From NCBI GenBank assembly GCA_030062745.1, contig CP099842.1:248001-312000 (forward strand): DNA of 64,000 nt. The letters are read 5' to 3'. The DNA comes from Capitulum mitella. Taxonomy: Eukaryota; Arthropoda; Thecostraca; Pollicipedomorpha; Pollicipedidae. The notes below the pieces were generated by a model. The model had not been told where the DNA came from. It was given only the letters and a program-made list of their open reading frames with translations, and ran no database searches. The translations under genes and the position numbers were made by a program. Positions 45,056 to 57,462 of the stretch are shown here, piece by piece (positions within the stretch are counted from its first letter, which is position 1; every line of letters begins with the position of its first letter).

Positions 45056-47535
45056 AGCACCTCAGTACCACGCAACGCTGCTGATAACGAAATGCCACCC
45101 GGAACCGAAACGAAGGATAAGCTGTTGGGACTTTCTATGGCTTGGTAAAAATCATCGGTTGCATGTTTCACTCTTGAATCGCCCGTTGTTGCATTTAGGT
45201 GCAGAATGACGAAATTGCCGAGAATGAACCGTTTCAAATGGAATAAGTTTTTACGTAGCGAAGCTATCTTTCCGAAATGAAATTGTTGAGTAAAAATGTT
45301 TATTGCGGATTGGCAAATGGCATGTTTCGGGCTGGTGTAAAAAGCTGCGTCGTTTTGCAATGTTAAGTTCACAGTGCGCGAATTGATAGCATACTGTAAA
45401 GGAGATGCAATGCTTTTGTGCTTTCTTTGTCCTTAGTTGCTCCTTGTTTGCATTGGTTACAGCGAACTGACTTTTAATGGGGCATTTTTGGTTCTCCCTA
45501 TTTTTCAATTCTTCAGACAGTTCATGTCTCAGGTTTATTGGGGCCGTTAATCACGAAACGTTGCAATTTCCCTTTGCGCATCCAATGTAATATTTTGGGC
45601 ATTATATAATACTTGTGTACGTGATTTATGACTTTTGTTATGTCGTCGGAATAAAGACCGTGAAACAGATTACAGAATACTTTTTTAAGGCCATTCCATC
45701 TGCAGTCCCTGGTCGCCGATGCTACGGTTGTCTCTCCTGAGTACTGATGTTGTGGTCATAATTCGCATAGGAAAACGCTTCATATTTTTCGCGCATTTTG
45801 CTGGTAACCATGTTTTTCTAAGTGTTCAATCGCCGAGTTGCTCTTCAAAACCGCGAAAAATGCAATTATTGGCTGCCAGAACTATATACAACACTTCTGT
45901 AGGGTGCCTGGAGCATCCAGTTGAAGGAAAAGACTCACCAGACCTCGGCAACAAACTTGAAGATTCTGTCATTTCGGAACAAAGGTTCGGCAGAGTTTCG
46001 TCAAAGCTCGGCAGCTTGACATGCGTCCAAAAGACTTAGAAAACAGTCTGATGTACGTCATGAATAAGTGCTAACGTTCCGACGTTAGAGTATTTGGCCA
46101 AGGATCAGCTGGCAGCTATTGTTTTGCTTAAAAATACGTGGCAGCCGTTCGGTGAGAAGTGTTTCACATTCTTCCACTGTTAACTGGATGTAAAGGAATC
46201 CGCAAATCACCGTCCAACTTGATCTTTTAGCCATCCTACGGCGGTTTCATCAGTATTGAGGTTATCAGAAGTGGACTACCACTGAATCCATCGGGTAGAG
46301 AATTACTGATTGTCGTTAAATGCCGAAATTCCATTGACCATCATATTCTTTCAGTACCTCGTTGATTTTAACCTGCCCGTGATCAACACAAACCAGTTCT
46401 TTGCGAATAATCCATACATTTCTTTTACCTCTATTATATTCGTTTTAGATACTAGATACTTTCTCATAGTTGAACGGAAAGCCACTAGCCCTCTCACGGT
46501 TCTTAAAGATCTTTGGCGTGAGCAAAGACGGTACCTATCCTGGGAGGAAAGCACATCCACTTTCAACAAAAAGTGCAAATGCAACGCATTCTGTAGCTTG
46601 GATGTTTCTGTTTGTCAGTATCATATTTATTCGGGGAGTAATAATGTACAAATTACGTCAGAATATGCATAAAAGGATAATTCCGAAGACCAGCTAAAAT
46701 GCATTACAAAGACTCATCCCAGAAACAAAGGTTTAACAAACAAAAGAACCTCATGGACACCGAAGAAGAGGCTGCGAAGAGGGCACCGAAAAAATATGGT
46801 ATAATGCCTACAGCATCATCACGTGTTACGCTCCAAAAAAAATGATTGCCGTTTGCAGTTCCGTCTTGTTCTGACTGTGCAAAATTTCCCTGTTCCATAC
46901 ACAATCCCGAAGAACTCCATATCCATATTTTCTTATACCTCGTATTTACTGAGACTCCAACTTACCGTCCAGTCGCGTTGTAGTCTCAGCAAGACGCAGA
47001 AGGCAATGAGCTTTTGAGCCCAGCTTGCCTCGGGGTTCATAGCCGCGACCACATCTTTCTGGCCGTGATAGTGGCGGAATTGCAGTATTTGGATGTCCCG
47101 GTCAGGCCATCCGCCTCGATAAGAACAGTGGAAAACCGTGTTGTCATGTTTGGCTCAATCGGTACACATAAGACGCTCCTCCAAGAACCGATGGCATTTT
47201 GGGCCATTTATGAACAAATCGGCTATTATTATCGTCTCTACACTCGTAGACAATCTGTTGCAATTCACTTTAAGAGCATGCATCATTCACACGTTCATCT
47301 TTTTCAGGTTTCCCGTGCGCAAACAAATGGTTAAAAGACAGGCTTCATTCAGACTGGAGGCGTCTTACAGGGAAAATAAGCTGCTAAGATGTGCACTTGA
47401 GGACAATAGAGAAGGGAGCCAGACTGGCTCAGTCACGATTCACGCTCTCGGCTGACAACAGGCGTGCCGCAGGCATTATTGTGCCCGGCCTGGCCACTGG
47501 CCGTCATGATGGACTCGGATGATTCGTTAGGCAAA

Positions 47536-47679
47536 AACTGTCCTCCAGTGGGGTCTTTTCAATCAGAGGCCACCTCGTGACGACCTGGGAGAAAATTTGA
47601 AGGAACAAGAAACTGTCCTCCAGGGCTTTTTTCAATCAGATGTTACCTCGTGACGATCTGGCGGAAGGTTTGAAGGAAC
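47536..47679. repeat. Two-copy tandem duplication, ~73 bp
   Basis: AACTGTCCTCCAG...TTTTCAATCAGA...CACCTCGTGACGA...GAAGGAAC occurs twice back to back with a few differences. Confidence 0.8.
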
Positions 47680-48533
47680 TAGGACAAGGGCATTACCCGA
47701 ATAATAATGCGCATGGCGGTCGGATGTTGGCGAGGTACACGCCACATGTTCCGCTATGGTACGCAGCCGGCGCAAAACTAGCTTGAAGAAATTATTGTAT
47801 CGAGAAGCCGTGGACACTGCTGCTGCTGTTATATGATTTCTTTCATTCAGTGAGGAAACACACCTCACTAGCACGGCACTTTACAGTTAGGACATCATTG
47901 GGACTAAAGCTGCCTCCTCGCCGAATGCTCTGTTCCTTCGCTAGAGCGAGTGGTCACCGACGGGCAGAATGTTCTGTCACCGGTGCGGTATCTGTAACTT
48001 TCAATGTAGGGAACATTACAGCGCCTGATCGTGTCGGACAAGTTATGTCTGGAACAGCTTTCTCGCTGGTCCTGTTCCATCTAAGCTTGTGAATAACTTT
48101 CTGTATTTATAAACAGCAAATTGAACACAGAATAGCAATGGAGAACAGGTGGCCGACGCGAAGCTTTAAAAGAGAATCCTTTATCATCTGCATTATTTAC
48201 TCGATAGTTTGTTCCTGACAATGCGGAAATGGAGGGTGCTGCTGTAAGACAGGTGGAAACTACTGGCTCGGCGCTGGCCCAATTCCGTAACATGATGAGG
48301 TTTGCCTGGCAGACTCGAACCCCTTCAGCATGCTTGTTGGCCGGCCCTTCGATAATATGAGTATTATTTTGATTTCTGCAGGTATTCTTGTGCGCAGTGA
48401 GTATGTATATGTGCATTGCAGGTGTAGAACCTACAGCGTCCTCGGAAAACCTTGAGACCCATGCATTTGTTCCGCTGACGCATAGAGCGGTTGTGATTAT
48501 AAATAGATATCCTTCCATCACTGTGCTCACTAA

Positions 48534-48762
48534 CTAATATTTTGTCATACCATCGCGAGCCTCGATGACTTGAAGACGGCTGGGCATCGACTGGACAATG
48601 GTTTGGAAGTAATTCCTCTCGGTACCCATCACCCACATCTTTTTCAAAGCCTCCTGTAGACGCGAAACCGATGACGTGACGTGGTTGAACAGTCTGATCT
48701 ACATGCAGGACCAGACATTTTCGGTGGGGTCGGCTGAATTTTCAGGCCATTCTAGAACTGGA
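48534..48762 (-). pseudogene. Tc1/mariner transposase C-terminal relic
   Basis: The minus strand encodes WPENSADPTENVW, matching the WPxxSPDLNPIENxW region around the last catalytic residue of Tc1 transposases, then an in-frame TAG, RLFNHVTSS, LKKMWVMGTERNYFQTIVQ and SMPSRLQVIEARDGMTKY with TAG, the typical Tc1 C-terminus (SMPRRxxAVIxAxGGxTKY). The DLNPIEN core has lost residues. A dead fragment, with the N-terminal part missing. The call rests on motif memory. Confidence 0.7.
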
Positions 48763-50501
48763 ACGGGTGGACAGGCAAACACCGTCCTCTCGTTCGGTGA
48801 GGGTTAGTTACCGGCAATCTTTCACCAGCGTTCTTCTACCCAAACTCGACCAATAACTAATTCCTTTTGTGTTTGCTTGACATGGCCTTCAGCACTTTAT
48901 GAGAGTTTCGTAATTTAAAAATCTGGATTTGTGTGGAATAATCCGCTTGGGCCATCTCGCAGGAAAGTCAAATCAGTAATTTGTGATATCTTACGAGACC
49001 AATAAGCCACCAGGCGAGTTTTAGTTCTAAAACGGTTATGGGTCAGGGTAAAAGGGAATGTTCGACCCGGGTTGACTTTTTAGAAAGATTCGGACGATTC
49101 GGAAAAATAATCCGCTGATCTTATTCCCAGACTCACGGTTCCAAAATCTCCTTAGAAGCATCAGAAAATGCGACTTATCAAAAACTAAACTTGATATCAC
49201 CTGTTAATGGTAAAGCAATACGGGTTTCAGGCTAACGTTGGTCGGATTGCCCTCAGTGACATCACATAACAGATGACAGGAGGTCATGGACGAGTCATTC
49301 ACAAGGTGGACTGGAAAGAAGTCACTACAAAACTCAGCAAATGTTTGAGTTTGAGACGGAATATGCATCAGAACTTAATATGTTTTCAAGCCTACAACCT
49401 ACGGCTTTATCAGTCTCATGCAGTCTTAGAAATGAATGAAGGGAATGGTCTAGTCTTCAACTGGGTCAATGTCGCCTTGAGTCAAAATCAGGAAATGAGG
49501 TCACTGACCTTTTTTAATCTAATTAGGGTTAGGGTGTAACCTTATAGGAGTGTAATCGGAAACGCCATTTGTATAGCAATAGCATTAGCAGTGCTTTTAA
49601 ATCGATTTAAATTGTTTTGGGCCGCTCAAAAGAGCTATTAAGGTTACGCCATATGGGATCCAATGAAAACACCGATATGTTCGCCTTCAAGTTTGCCTAA
49701 AAGGCCACCGCAAAATCTGGAAAGGTTTCGCCGGGTGCAATGTGTACCCAAAAGCCAAAAATTTCACGCTCGTATATGTTTCGTCCCTCCATCGCGCTAG
49801 ATTTGTAAATGGCTGTGGGATTCGTGCTAATGTACCCCTGTACTATCGAAAGTGGCCAAATGCAGAATGCTGACAATGGTTTAAATATGCGTCCCCGCCT
49901 CATTTCAGTGGAAGACCAGTTGCGTTGGCGTCGCAGATGCGCTTAGCTTGCAATATAAGGAAAGCAAACTCGCATCGCCACACGTCGGCGCACTATTCGA
50001 ACAACCAATCGAAAGTAATGACAGTGTGGCTCTTAACGAGGAGCAGATAATGTTTCGAGTCATCACACGACTTCAGCTGGAAATAGGACGGCATGTGACT
50101 TCCGTCAATTACGACTATCTGCCGGTGGCCGGTGTCTTACGCTGTCATCCAGGGTCCAATATGAAACATAGCAAACACTGACTGTCTCGAACTGAAAGCA
50201 CGCTTACGTGAACAATCCAGTCGTTTGCGACGAGCAGATTGCTCGACCAAAAGGATCGTGATGAATGTCATCCACTACAATAGAGACGTTCTCATACAGG
50301 GCTGACTCATAAGAAGAACGTTCCGATGGTCGGACAGAACGCTTCGTTGTCCTCAGCGCAATTCCGAGTGGTTGACAGCATAGCGTCGTCAGCACTGAAG
50401 ACGCCGATACGTCGAAGATGCGCGTGGCCGATCTTTGAGAGCGATTTTAGATATCACGCTGGCTAAATTGATTACACAAACGGTGTTTCAGATATGCTAG
50501 C
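48763..50501. other. Intergenic stretch, no gene seen
   Basis: AT-rich sequence with short frames only. Some of the left part may be further decayed Tc1-like sequence. Confidence 0.4.
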
Positions 50502-50505
50502 TTAA

Positions 50506-51717
50506 CCCTATTCCCGGCACGGGGGGGGGGCGGAATCCGCCCCCCCCTCGAGTTTTTTGCTTGCCAATTCCAGGCTTTTTAACGCAGCTTCACGAAACTT
50601 GATGAATTTTCCTAGCTATTCTTTCTACGTGCCGTGACAAAATTTCAAAATTCTATTTTGCTCAGGGGCTGAGCCAGGCAACGTTTTTGGGAGGCACCTC
50701 ATGCCATTTTTGGCCATGTTAAGGGTAAAAGGAAAATGTCTGCCAAAAACAGAGTTTTTAAGATAGAACTTAAAACTTTATATGGATGTATAGCTAAATA
50801 CGTGGGAAATGTGCAAATATAGTTTTGTTCGCCTGAGGTCATTTTACAAGGTCAGGTCAAGGTCAAAAGTCAAAATTTATTTTTTCGCTATAATTTCGGC
50901 GCCGATTTTTCAAATGCCAAACCCGGAATACATATGACGTCGAAGGGTGCCTTCTATTTGTGTACCAGGTTTTAGCTTGATATCAGGTCGGGTCACGGAG
51001 CTATGACCTAAAATGTCAGTGCGCGTACCCTATATCGCAATAGCCATAAAACAACATTTTTGAAATAGAGTGAATTCAAATGATTGAAAACGTTTAAAGA
51101 TAATATTAAATGCACACGAGATGATTCCAAGTAACCCCAAGGTTACTGGAGGTCATTTAAGGTGAAAGGTCACAAGTCGATCTGAGAAACGTGTGACCAT
51201 GACAATTCCCCCTTTTTCATGTCCCTGGCACCGCCTATGCTAACATTATACAGACATTGTAATGCGATTTGTACTTCTTTAGCATAAAATGACTAGCAGA
51301 AGCCAAAAAAGGGTGTTGGCCTCTTTTGTTCATCCAGTTGTTAGAAAACTAATTCTCCTATTTTTGAAACCCTGTGAATGCCCATGAATTTTCTCAAAAA
51401 TTTCAGATTTGTGTACCCATGGTAAAAGCTCTATCCATAATCTCTCGATTCATGCCAGTTTCATCGAAATCGGTCAATAAACAATGGAGTTATAAGAAGT
51501 CCAAAAGTACCCCCATTTTGGCATTTTTTCCCCCCTGTATCCACAAATTTCGAAATTTTGAAAACTTCTTTTCATAAAAATGTAGTTGACGTCACGGCAA
51601 ATCGATTGCCGTTTGTTGCGATGAAATCGGACAAGTAGTTCTTGACATCTCAGGGGGGGGGGCCGAATCCCCCTCTGCCGGGAATCGGCCATACCGTCTA
51701 ACCCTCCGGGAATAGGG
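50506..51717 (+). mobile_element. TTAA-type MITE, family 1, copy C (best preserved)
   Basis: Flanked by perfect TTAA on both sides (50502-50505 and 51718-51721). It starts CCCTATTCCCGGC and ends CCGGGAATAGGG, so the outer 12 bases form a perfect inverted repeat, with G-runs and C-runs just inside. Length is 1212 bases. TTAA duplication with CCC...GGG ends is the signature of piggyBac-superfamily elements. No transposase ORF is present, so it would move only in trans. AGGTCA half-sites cluster at 50836-50870 and 51143-51175. Confidence 0.9.
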
Positions 51718-51721
51718 TTAA

Positions 51722-52186
51722 TTTAGTTAGGTACGTTTTTATAAATGGTGCTTCAGCTTCAAGGATTTTGCTGAGACATTGTCGCCTTCATTTATGAGCC
51801 AACTGAAATTACCGATGACCGCTCTTAATTATCACCTCACCGTTTCTGCTAAATCTAAAAAAGGTAATACCCCTCGTAGGGATACTACCTTTTGCTTTAC
51901 CCCTGGGTCAATTGGTTCCTTGGTTCGGGAAAATTTAGCGTTATTCTAGCAACAATGCGTGGAAAGAAAGGTACCAAAATGTCGTCTGCCCTGATAGTCT
52001 AAATACGTAATACTATGCAACAAGGCATGCTGAAAATCTTTGAAGTTTTCGGACTGCTCTGCGTGAGGTGAGCGGAAACCGATGCAAGGTAATTACTGAT
52101 CGCCCATTTTAGATGGTTTGAACATTTATGACAAAATGTGGACAATAAAGGTAAGGAAAACACTGCTTTGATTACCACTTAGGTCA
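51722..52186. other. Spacer between two TTAA elements
   Basis: AT-rich, nothing supported. Contains a short inverted repeat around AAAAGGTAATACCC/GGATACTACCTTTT near 51860-51893. Confidence 0.4.
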
Positions 52187-52190
52187 TTAA

Positions 52191-53398
52191 CTTTATTCTC
52201 GGCGGGGGCTGAATTCGCCCCCCACTCGGGTTTTTTTGCTTGCCAATTCCAGGGTTTTTGGTGTAGCCTTACGAAACACAGTGACTTTCCCTAGCTACTC
52301 TTTCTATGTATTGTAGCAAAATTTCGTAATACTATTTTGCTCAGGGGCTGAGCCAGGTAACGTTTTTGGAGGCGCCTCAGGCCATTTTTGGCCCTGTTGA
52401 AGGTAAAAGGAAGATGTCTGCCAAAATAACGTTTTTAGAATAAAAGTTAAACATTTACATGGATGTATAGGTACATAGTTGGGCAAACATACAAATGCAA
52501 TTTTGTTAGCCTGAAATTATTTCGTAACGTCAAGTCAAGGTCTAAAGTAAAATTTGGTTTTATAGTAGTAATTTTGACGCTTTTTTCTTTAAATACCAAA
52601 CCTAGAATATATATAACGTAGAAGAACCCCCTGTAATTGTGTATCACGTTTCAGGTTGCTATTAGGTCGGGTAACGGAGCTACAACCTAAAATGCCAGTG
52701 TGCGTACCCATATCACAATAGCCGTGAAATGGAATTTTAGAAACAAAGTGAACTGAAATGATTTCAAACGTTTCCGAACAATATAAAATGCGAACAAGAT
52801 CATTCCAAGTTACACTGAGGCCACTGGAGGTCATGTAAGGTCAAAGGTCGTAAACTGGCCTGATGAACATATGGCCATGATAGTTCCCCTTTTTCATGTC
52901 TCTGGCACCGCCTATGCCAACATTTAACAAACATTGCAAAACAGTTTGTACTTCTTCAGCATGACATGGCTAGTAGAAGCTAAAAAATGTTTTTAACTTT
53001 TTCGTTAATTGAATTTTTGGAACACTAATCCTCCTATTTTTCAACCCCTGTGAACGCCTACGAATTATCTCAAAATTTCAAATGTATGGACGAACGGTAA
53101 AAGTCCCTTTCATAATCTCTCGATCCCTGCCAACTTCATTAAAATCAGTCCATAAACTACAGAGTCATAACAAGTCCAAAAAATACCCATTGTTTGGACT
53201 TTTTTGCCCCCGTATCCACCCGTCTCAAAATTTTCAAAACTGCCTGTTATAAAAATGTAGTATCCGTCATTCCAAATCGATTGCCGTTCGTTGCAATAAA
53301 ATTGGATGTGTAGTTCTCGAGATCTCGGGGGGGGGGGCGAACCGGCCAGCTTCCCCTGCCGGGAATCGGTCTTACCGTCTAGCCCTCCGGAAATGGGG
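52191..53398 (+). mobile_element. TTAA-type MITE, family 1, copy D
   Basis: Flanked by TTAA at 52187-52190 and 53399-53402. It starts CTTTATTCTCGGCGGGGG (three changes from the consensus) and ends CTCCGGAAATGGGG. It is colinear with copy C, same orientation, 470 bases away. AGGTCAAAGGTC lies at about 52838-52850. No transposase is present. Confidence 0.85.
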
Positions 53399-53514
53399 TT
53401 AAAAACTTCCATCAGGCCACAATAAACAAGACAGTTTTCAAGAAAATATATTGGTGGTCAGTAGCCTAATCCAAAGGTACTTCGAGACCCGTCATAGTAA
53501 ACGAAGCAATATGC

Positions 53515-53516
<2 letters not shown>

Positions 53517-53571
<55 letters not shown>
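53517..53571. repeat. (TA)n microsatellite upstream of PN8
   Basis: A pure AT tract ends about 170 bases 5' of the PN8 start codon, within the likely promoter. Confidence 0.95.
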
Positions 53572-53572
<1 letters not shown>

Positions 53573-53742
53573 CATTATTACGAAAGCATTGTCTCTGCCC
53601 TCCCCTGCCCCGCTCGGCGGCGGGTTCCGCGCGGTCCATGTAACTGCTGGCGGCGGCGGCTGACGAGGAGCCGTGTCGGATCGGTGGAGCACGTAACGGG
53701 CCCTCGGCCGGGACGCCGCCCGCCGCTGACCGAGTCGGAGCC

Positions 53743-54440
53743 ATGGCGGCGAGCCGGGCGGCCGTCTCCGCTCTCTGGCTGCTGGCGCCGGCTCTGGCGT
53801 CCGCCGTCCGTCTGGCACCAGGCTCTGCCGCCCAGGGAGCAGCTTCTGCCGGTCGTTCGGGACCACGGTTTGCTGCCCAGCCGGGACCACCTTCTGCCGC
53901 CCAGCTGGCACCAGCCTCTGCCGTCCAGCTGGCACCAGAGTCTGCTACCCAGGCGAAGCTAGTATCGGCCGCTGGTCGGTCATCGTCTTACGGATCCTCG
54001 ACATCCTCGGCCTGTCCGTCCAAGGGCAGCAGTTTCTCCACCTTCGGCTTCCTCAGCTTTCTCCTCATCTGCTTCAACACGGTCATCAACGTCATCAACA
54101 ACATCAACAACAACAACAACAATAACAATAACAACAATAACAACAACAATAATAACAACAATAACAACAACAATAACAACGTAGCCATGGGAGGCGGCGG
54201 CGGCGGCGGCGGCGGCGGAGGCATCGGACGGTCCGTGGCCGGCTCCAGGGACCCGCTGAACGTCACCAGCTACCTGCAGGAGGCGGCGTCGTGCGACTGC
54301 TCCAGCCCGGCCGGCGCCGCTAGCCGGCAGATGACGCGCTGGCTCCTGGACCTGCTGGCCGCGTACCCGGACTGCGTGCCGCGGATCGTCTGCGAGCTCA
54401 CTAGGCAGCTGCCGCCGGCGCTGCTGCGTCTGACCAGCAG
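53743..54440 (+). CDS. PN8: longest poly-Asn tract, with C-x5-C-E region (3' end open)
   Basis: The ATG in GGAGCCATGGCG opens a signal peptide (MAASRAAVSALWLLAPALAS), then a Pro/Ala repeat region (AAQLAPASAVQLAPES), a Ser-rich patch, STFGFLSFLLICFNTVINVI, NNIN and about 25 consecutive Asn coded by a mixture of AAC and AAT. After it come VAMG, a run of Gly, IGRSVAGSRDPLN and a helical segment with MTRWLLDLLAAYPDCVPRIV and CELTRQLPPALLRLTS. The exon ends AG|GTGGGT in phase 2, splitting an Arg codon as in PN3, PN7 and PN9. IGRS-AG is shared with PN9. No intron interrupts signal to Cys region here. Downstream exons not found. Function unknown; secreted or membrane-inserted by its hydrophobic segment. 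Confidence 0.8.
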
Positions 54441-57400
54441 GTGGGTGTGGATGGCCTTCCCTTTGTCGCTGACTGGCTGTGGAGTAGTGGTGAATATGCA
54501 GCGACGGGTCCTAGTATTCAGAAACGGGTTGCTCAGAGGTGATAAGGGCCGTCCCGTCGCGAAGGGCCCCTGATCTGTGCGAAAATGTTGAAGAAACTCA
54601 GGCTGATTTCCCAGGGGACTTCTCTTTAACAGACCCGAACAGAGCCTTGTCCCCCTTGGACATTGTTAAATTTGTTCTCAGCTACTACTGCGCACGGTTT
54701 GAGACGTGATTTTAACCCCTTGACTGCTGAAAATTCACGCAGTTACACACACACACACGCACACACACACACACACACCTATATATATATATATATATAT
54801 ATTTGTGTGTGCGTGTGTGTGTGTGTGTGTGTGTGCAGTTCCTAAACTTTTACTTCCTGCGTTGTCGAAACGTGACGCCTGCTAGACACTTTTGTCACCG
54901 ATAGGGGGCCTTGAATATAAAGTCACGTAGTACATGACGTCCATTATTCAGGCCATTTGACCATTTGGCCATTTGGCCAAATGGCCATGTCGCATTTCAT
55001 ATGACTAGGCATTTTTGTGACACTAGATATGATACATTCCGGCACTGAATTGCAGTAAGGGAAACGATTAAGCAAGATTATCGTGCAAGACAAACATGCA
55101 TACTCGTCATATTTACAGAGATGCAACAATAATCAGGAGTTTTTTTTTTTGGTTTTAGCTGGTGCTTTGGAGGCTGGAATTTTACGTCGCACACTTCATT
55201 CATTGACCACTTTACGATTATTCTCCTTTTCCACTCATGTCCAAAGGCACTGCAATGCTATCAAGGTAAAAGGGCTAATAAAATGACACTGAAGATATTG
55301 AACAGTTGATAAATCCACGTAAATTGTCATTCGGAGATAGGACATTGACCGGTATAATTGATTCCCAGTCTTGACTGTAGGACTACTATGTCTCCATGTC
55401 ATAAACCATCTGAAACGATCATCTGGCAAGAAGGCGTCGTAAAATATCACATGGAAAATAATGTAGTAATGGAGAAGTAATTAACATTGAAAACATGAAT
55501 ATGCTGCTATCGTACTTGTCAAATTCACTGCCAGCTTTACTTTTTCTTTTTTTACTTCTATCTTTACTTCTATTTTTTTTTCTCTCTCTCTCTTTCTCTC
55601 CCTCTTTCGCAATCTGTTTCTTTTTTAACTGAGGAAGGCTCGGGCTGTTTTCAGGGTATTGGACCGGTGGACCAGGCTGAATCGGTTACAAGACGGCGAC
55701 AGCTGTTACTCGAAATTCCCTGGATGCCCACTCTTCGACGTTCAGTTGTGATAACCTACCGCAGTCACGTCCCAAGACGATGATTGCAGTTTGAGAAGCT
55801 TTCTTTATTGAATGGTGATTGTGACCTGAATGTTCTTCGTGAAACTCGCTGGAAGGTTTTTCCAAATCAGGGCGTGTCACCTCATGTAACCTGATACATT
55901 CTTCGCGAAACTCGCTGAAAGTTTTTTCGAACCAGTGTGTCACGTGTTTGCGATGGTGCGGCGAGACGATGTCATTTGAGAAGACGCGAATGAAATGCCG
56001 ATGTCTCGTATTCTTCATCTTCTCCTAAACACAATTTACAAACATGCATTTTTCACGATTTTTCAGGCACACTGACATGAGCGGAAAAGCATGGAGCCGT
56101 TTTCCACGGAATTTAGAAGATGAAGTCACAGACGGAAGAAATTCATTGACGAGTGTAAGTTAAAGTAGTTTTCAGACATGCTTGTAGCTATGTCTTGAAT
56201 ATCTATAGTCATTTTTTTGTGAGAAATAAATGAATGCATCTTCCACGGAAGCGTCTTTGGAACGTCAGGGTTTTTGGCGACATATTTGGACGCCGAAATC
56301 ATTTGACATCCAGGCAAGTGATGCACATCATAGAGATGTTGCAAGGCGGCATCGTCTTTTAGATATACGTGTAATAGAGGAAAAACTGTCTGCTGGGATG
56401 CGTATTAAAGCTGTTTTGATAAGCGTGTGGTACTGCGCGACGGATGGCCAGTGGTACCCACAGGGACCATCCGAAACGTGGAAGCTGAAGGAGTATGGCT
56501 GCGGACCCGTCACGCTAGTTTTTTAGGAACACAAACTAAACGTCCATTGTGTTACAGGGAAGGCGAAGGGGTAACACAATAAACGAAATATGTTCTTTGA
56601 AATTACGAGCCAGGCGTTATACTGTGCGAGACTCAGTTCATCAGACAAAGAGGAGACTAACCGTAACAATATTTGTTGGTTAATGTCTTCTCGATCACCC
56701 GATATGGACTCATACAGTTTTCAAAAAAATGCTTAATATGTCGTTTTGGGAACGCGTCTGGTGATGAAAAAAGTGATGCCCATTCCCCATACTTTTGTAA
56801 ATATCTTTCTTTATAGTAATAACAGAGCAATGGAAGTTAGTGTGTCCTCAGCTGTGCTCCTAGCATATCTTTCGTAGCATGAAATTTTTCAGTTGGATTC
56901 GGCAGAGAACTAAAATGCAGGTTAAGAGAACGCCTACACAGCCTTAAGTTATATCAGCGGTGGATTTGAAATCCATGACAGAGAGCCGATTTGACTCAAG
57001 ATACATCAATCTACTAAGACCATTTTGACGAACTGGGGCTCAACTTCAAACGAAAATTTGTGCTCCGAACCGTTGTGTTCATGAAGAACATCACTGGTGC
57101 TTTCAGAAGAGTATAAAGTGGGAAAATGGCCGATTTTCTCCTTCTTGCCTACAGCACTGCGTCCCTACTTTGACCCTCATACTCACTTTTTCGCCTTTTT
57201 GTGGCGGTGGCAGATTTATGTTCTCGAAAGTACTTGGTGAATTGTCTTCAGACTTTTGGCCCAATTTTTACTTAGTTCTGCCTAATGGCTTGGCTAATCT
57301 TAAAAGCTAGTGGAATGTACTTTACTGGATTACTCAATGACTTTTTTACACAAAAATCGCTCAGGCTTTTATCTTCTTGCATTTCTCGTTTAAAATTGTT

Positions 57401-57458
57401 CTCGATCCGCCCATGTCAATCCATTTATTATAATTGGCTGCCATACCAATACAGTGCT
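54441..57458. other. Stretch downstream of PN8
   Basis: Should include the missing 3' exon or exons of PN8. I see a 20-bp perfect palindrome at 54967-54986 and a CT-rich tract near 55577-55610. A minus-strand frame at 55686-56018 has an internal repeat (EKTFSEFREE and EKPSSEFHEE) that comes from a local duplication; no domain is recognised. Confidence 0.4.
54745..54836. repeat. (AC)n-(TA)n-(GT)n compound palindromic microsatellite
   Basis: AC repeats, then TA repeats, then GT repeats: the two outer arms are complementary, so the tract can fold into a hairpin. Lies about 300 bases past the PN8 donor, probably in its intron. Confidence 0.9.
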
Positions 57459-57462
57459 TTAA

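Larger units (their letters stand above)
43946..48533. other. Stretch downstream of PN7
   Basis: Should hold the 3' exon or exons of PN7. TTTTGATCTTTCAG at 44406 and CTTGTTTCAG near 44640 are good acceptors, but the exons after them cannot be confirmed. The interval also holds a minisatellite (44735-45055), a tandem duplication (47536-47679) and AT-rich DNA with no other gene seen. Confidence 0.4.

Noticed and set aside
48318-48345. B-box-like GGTTCGAGTC on the minus strand
   Set aside because: No A box at the right distance and no foldable cloverleaf.
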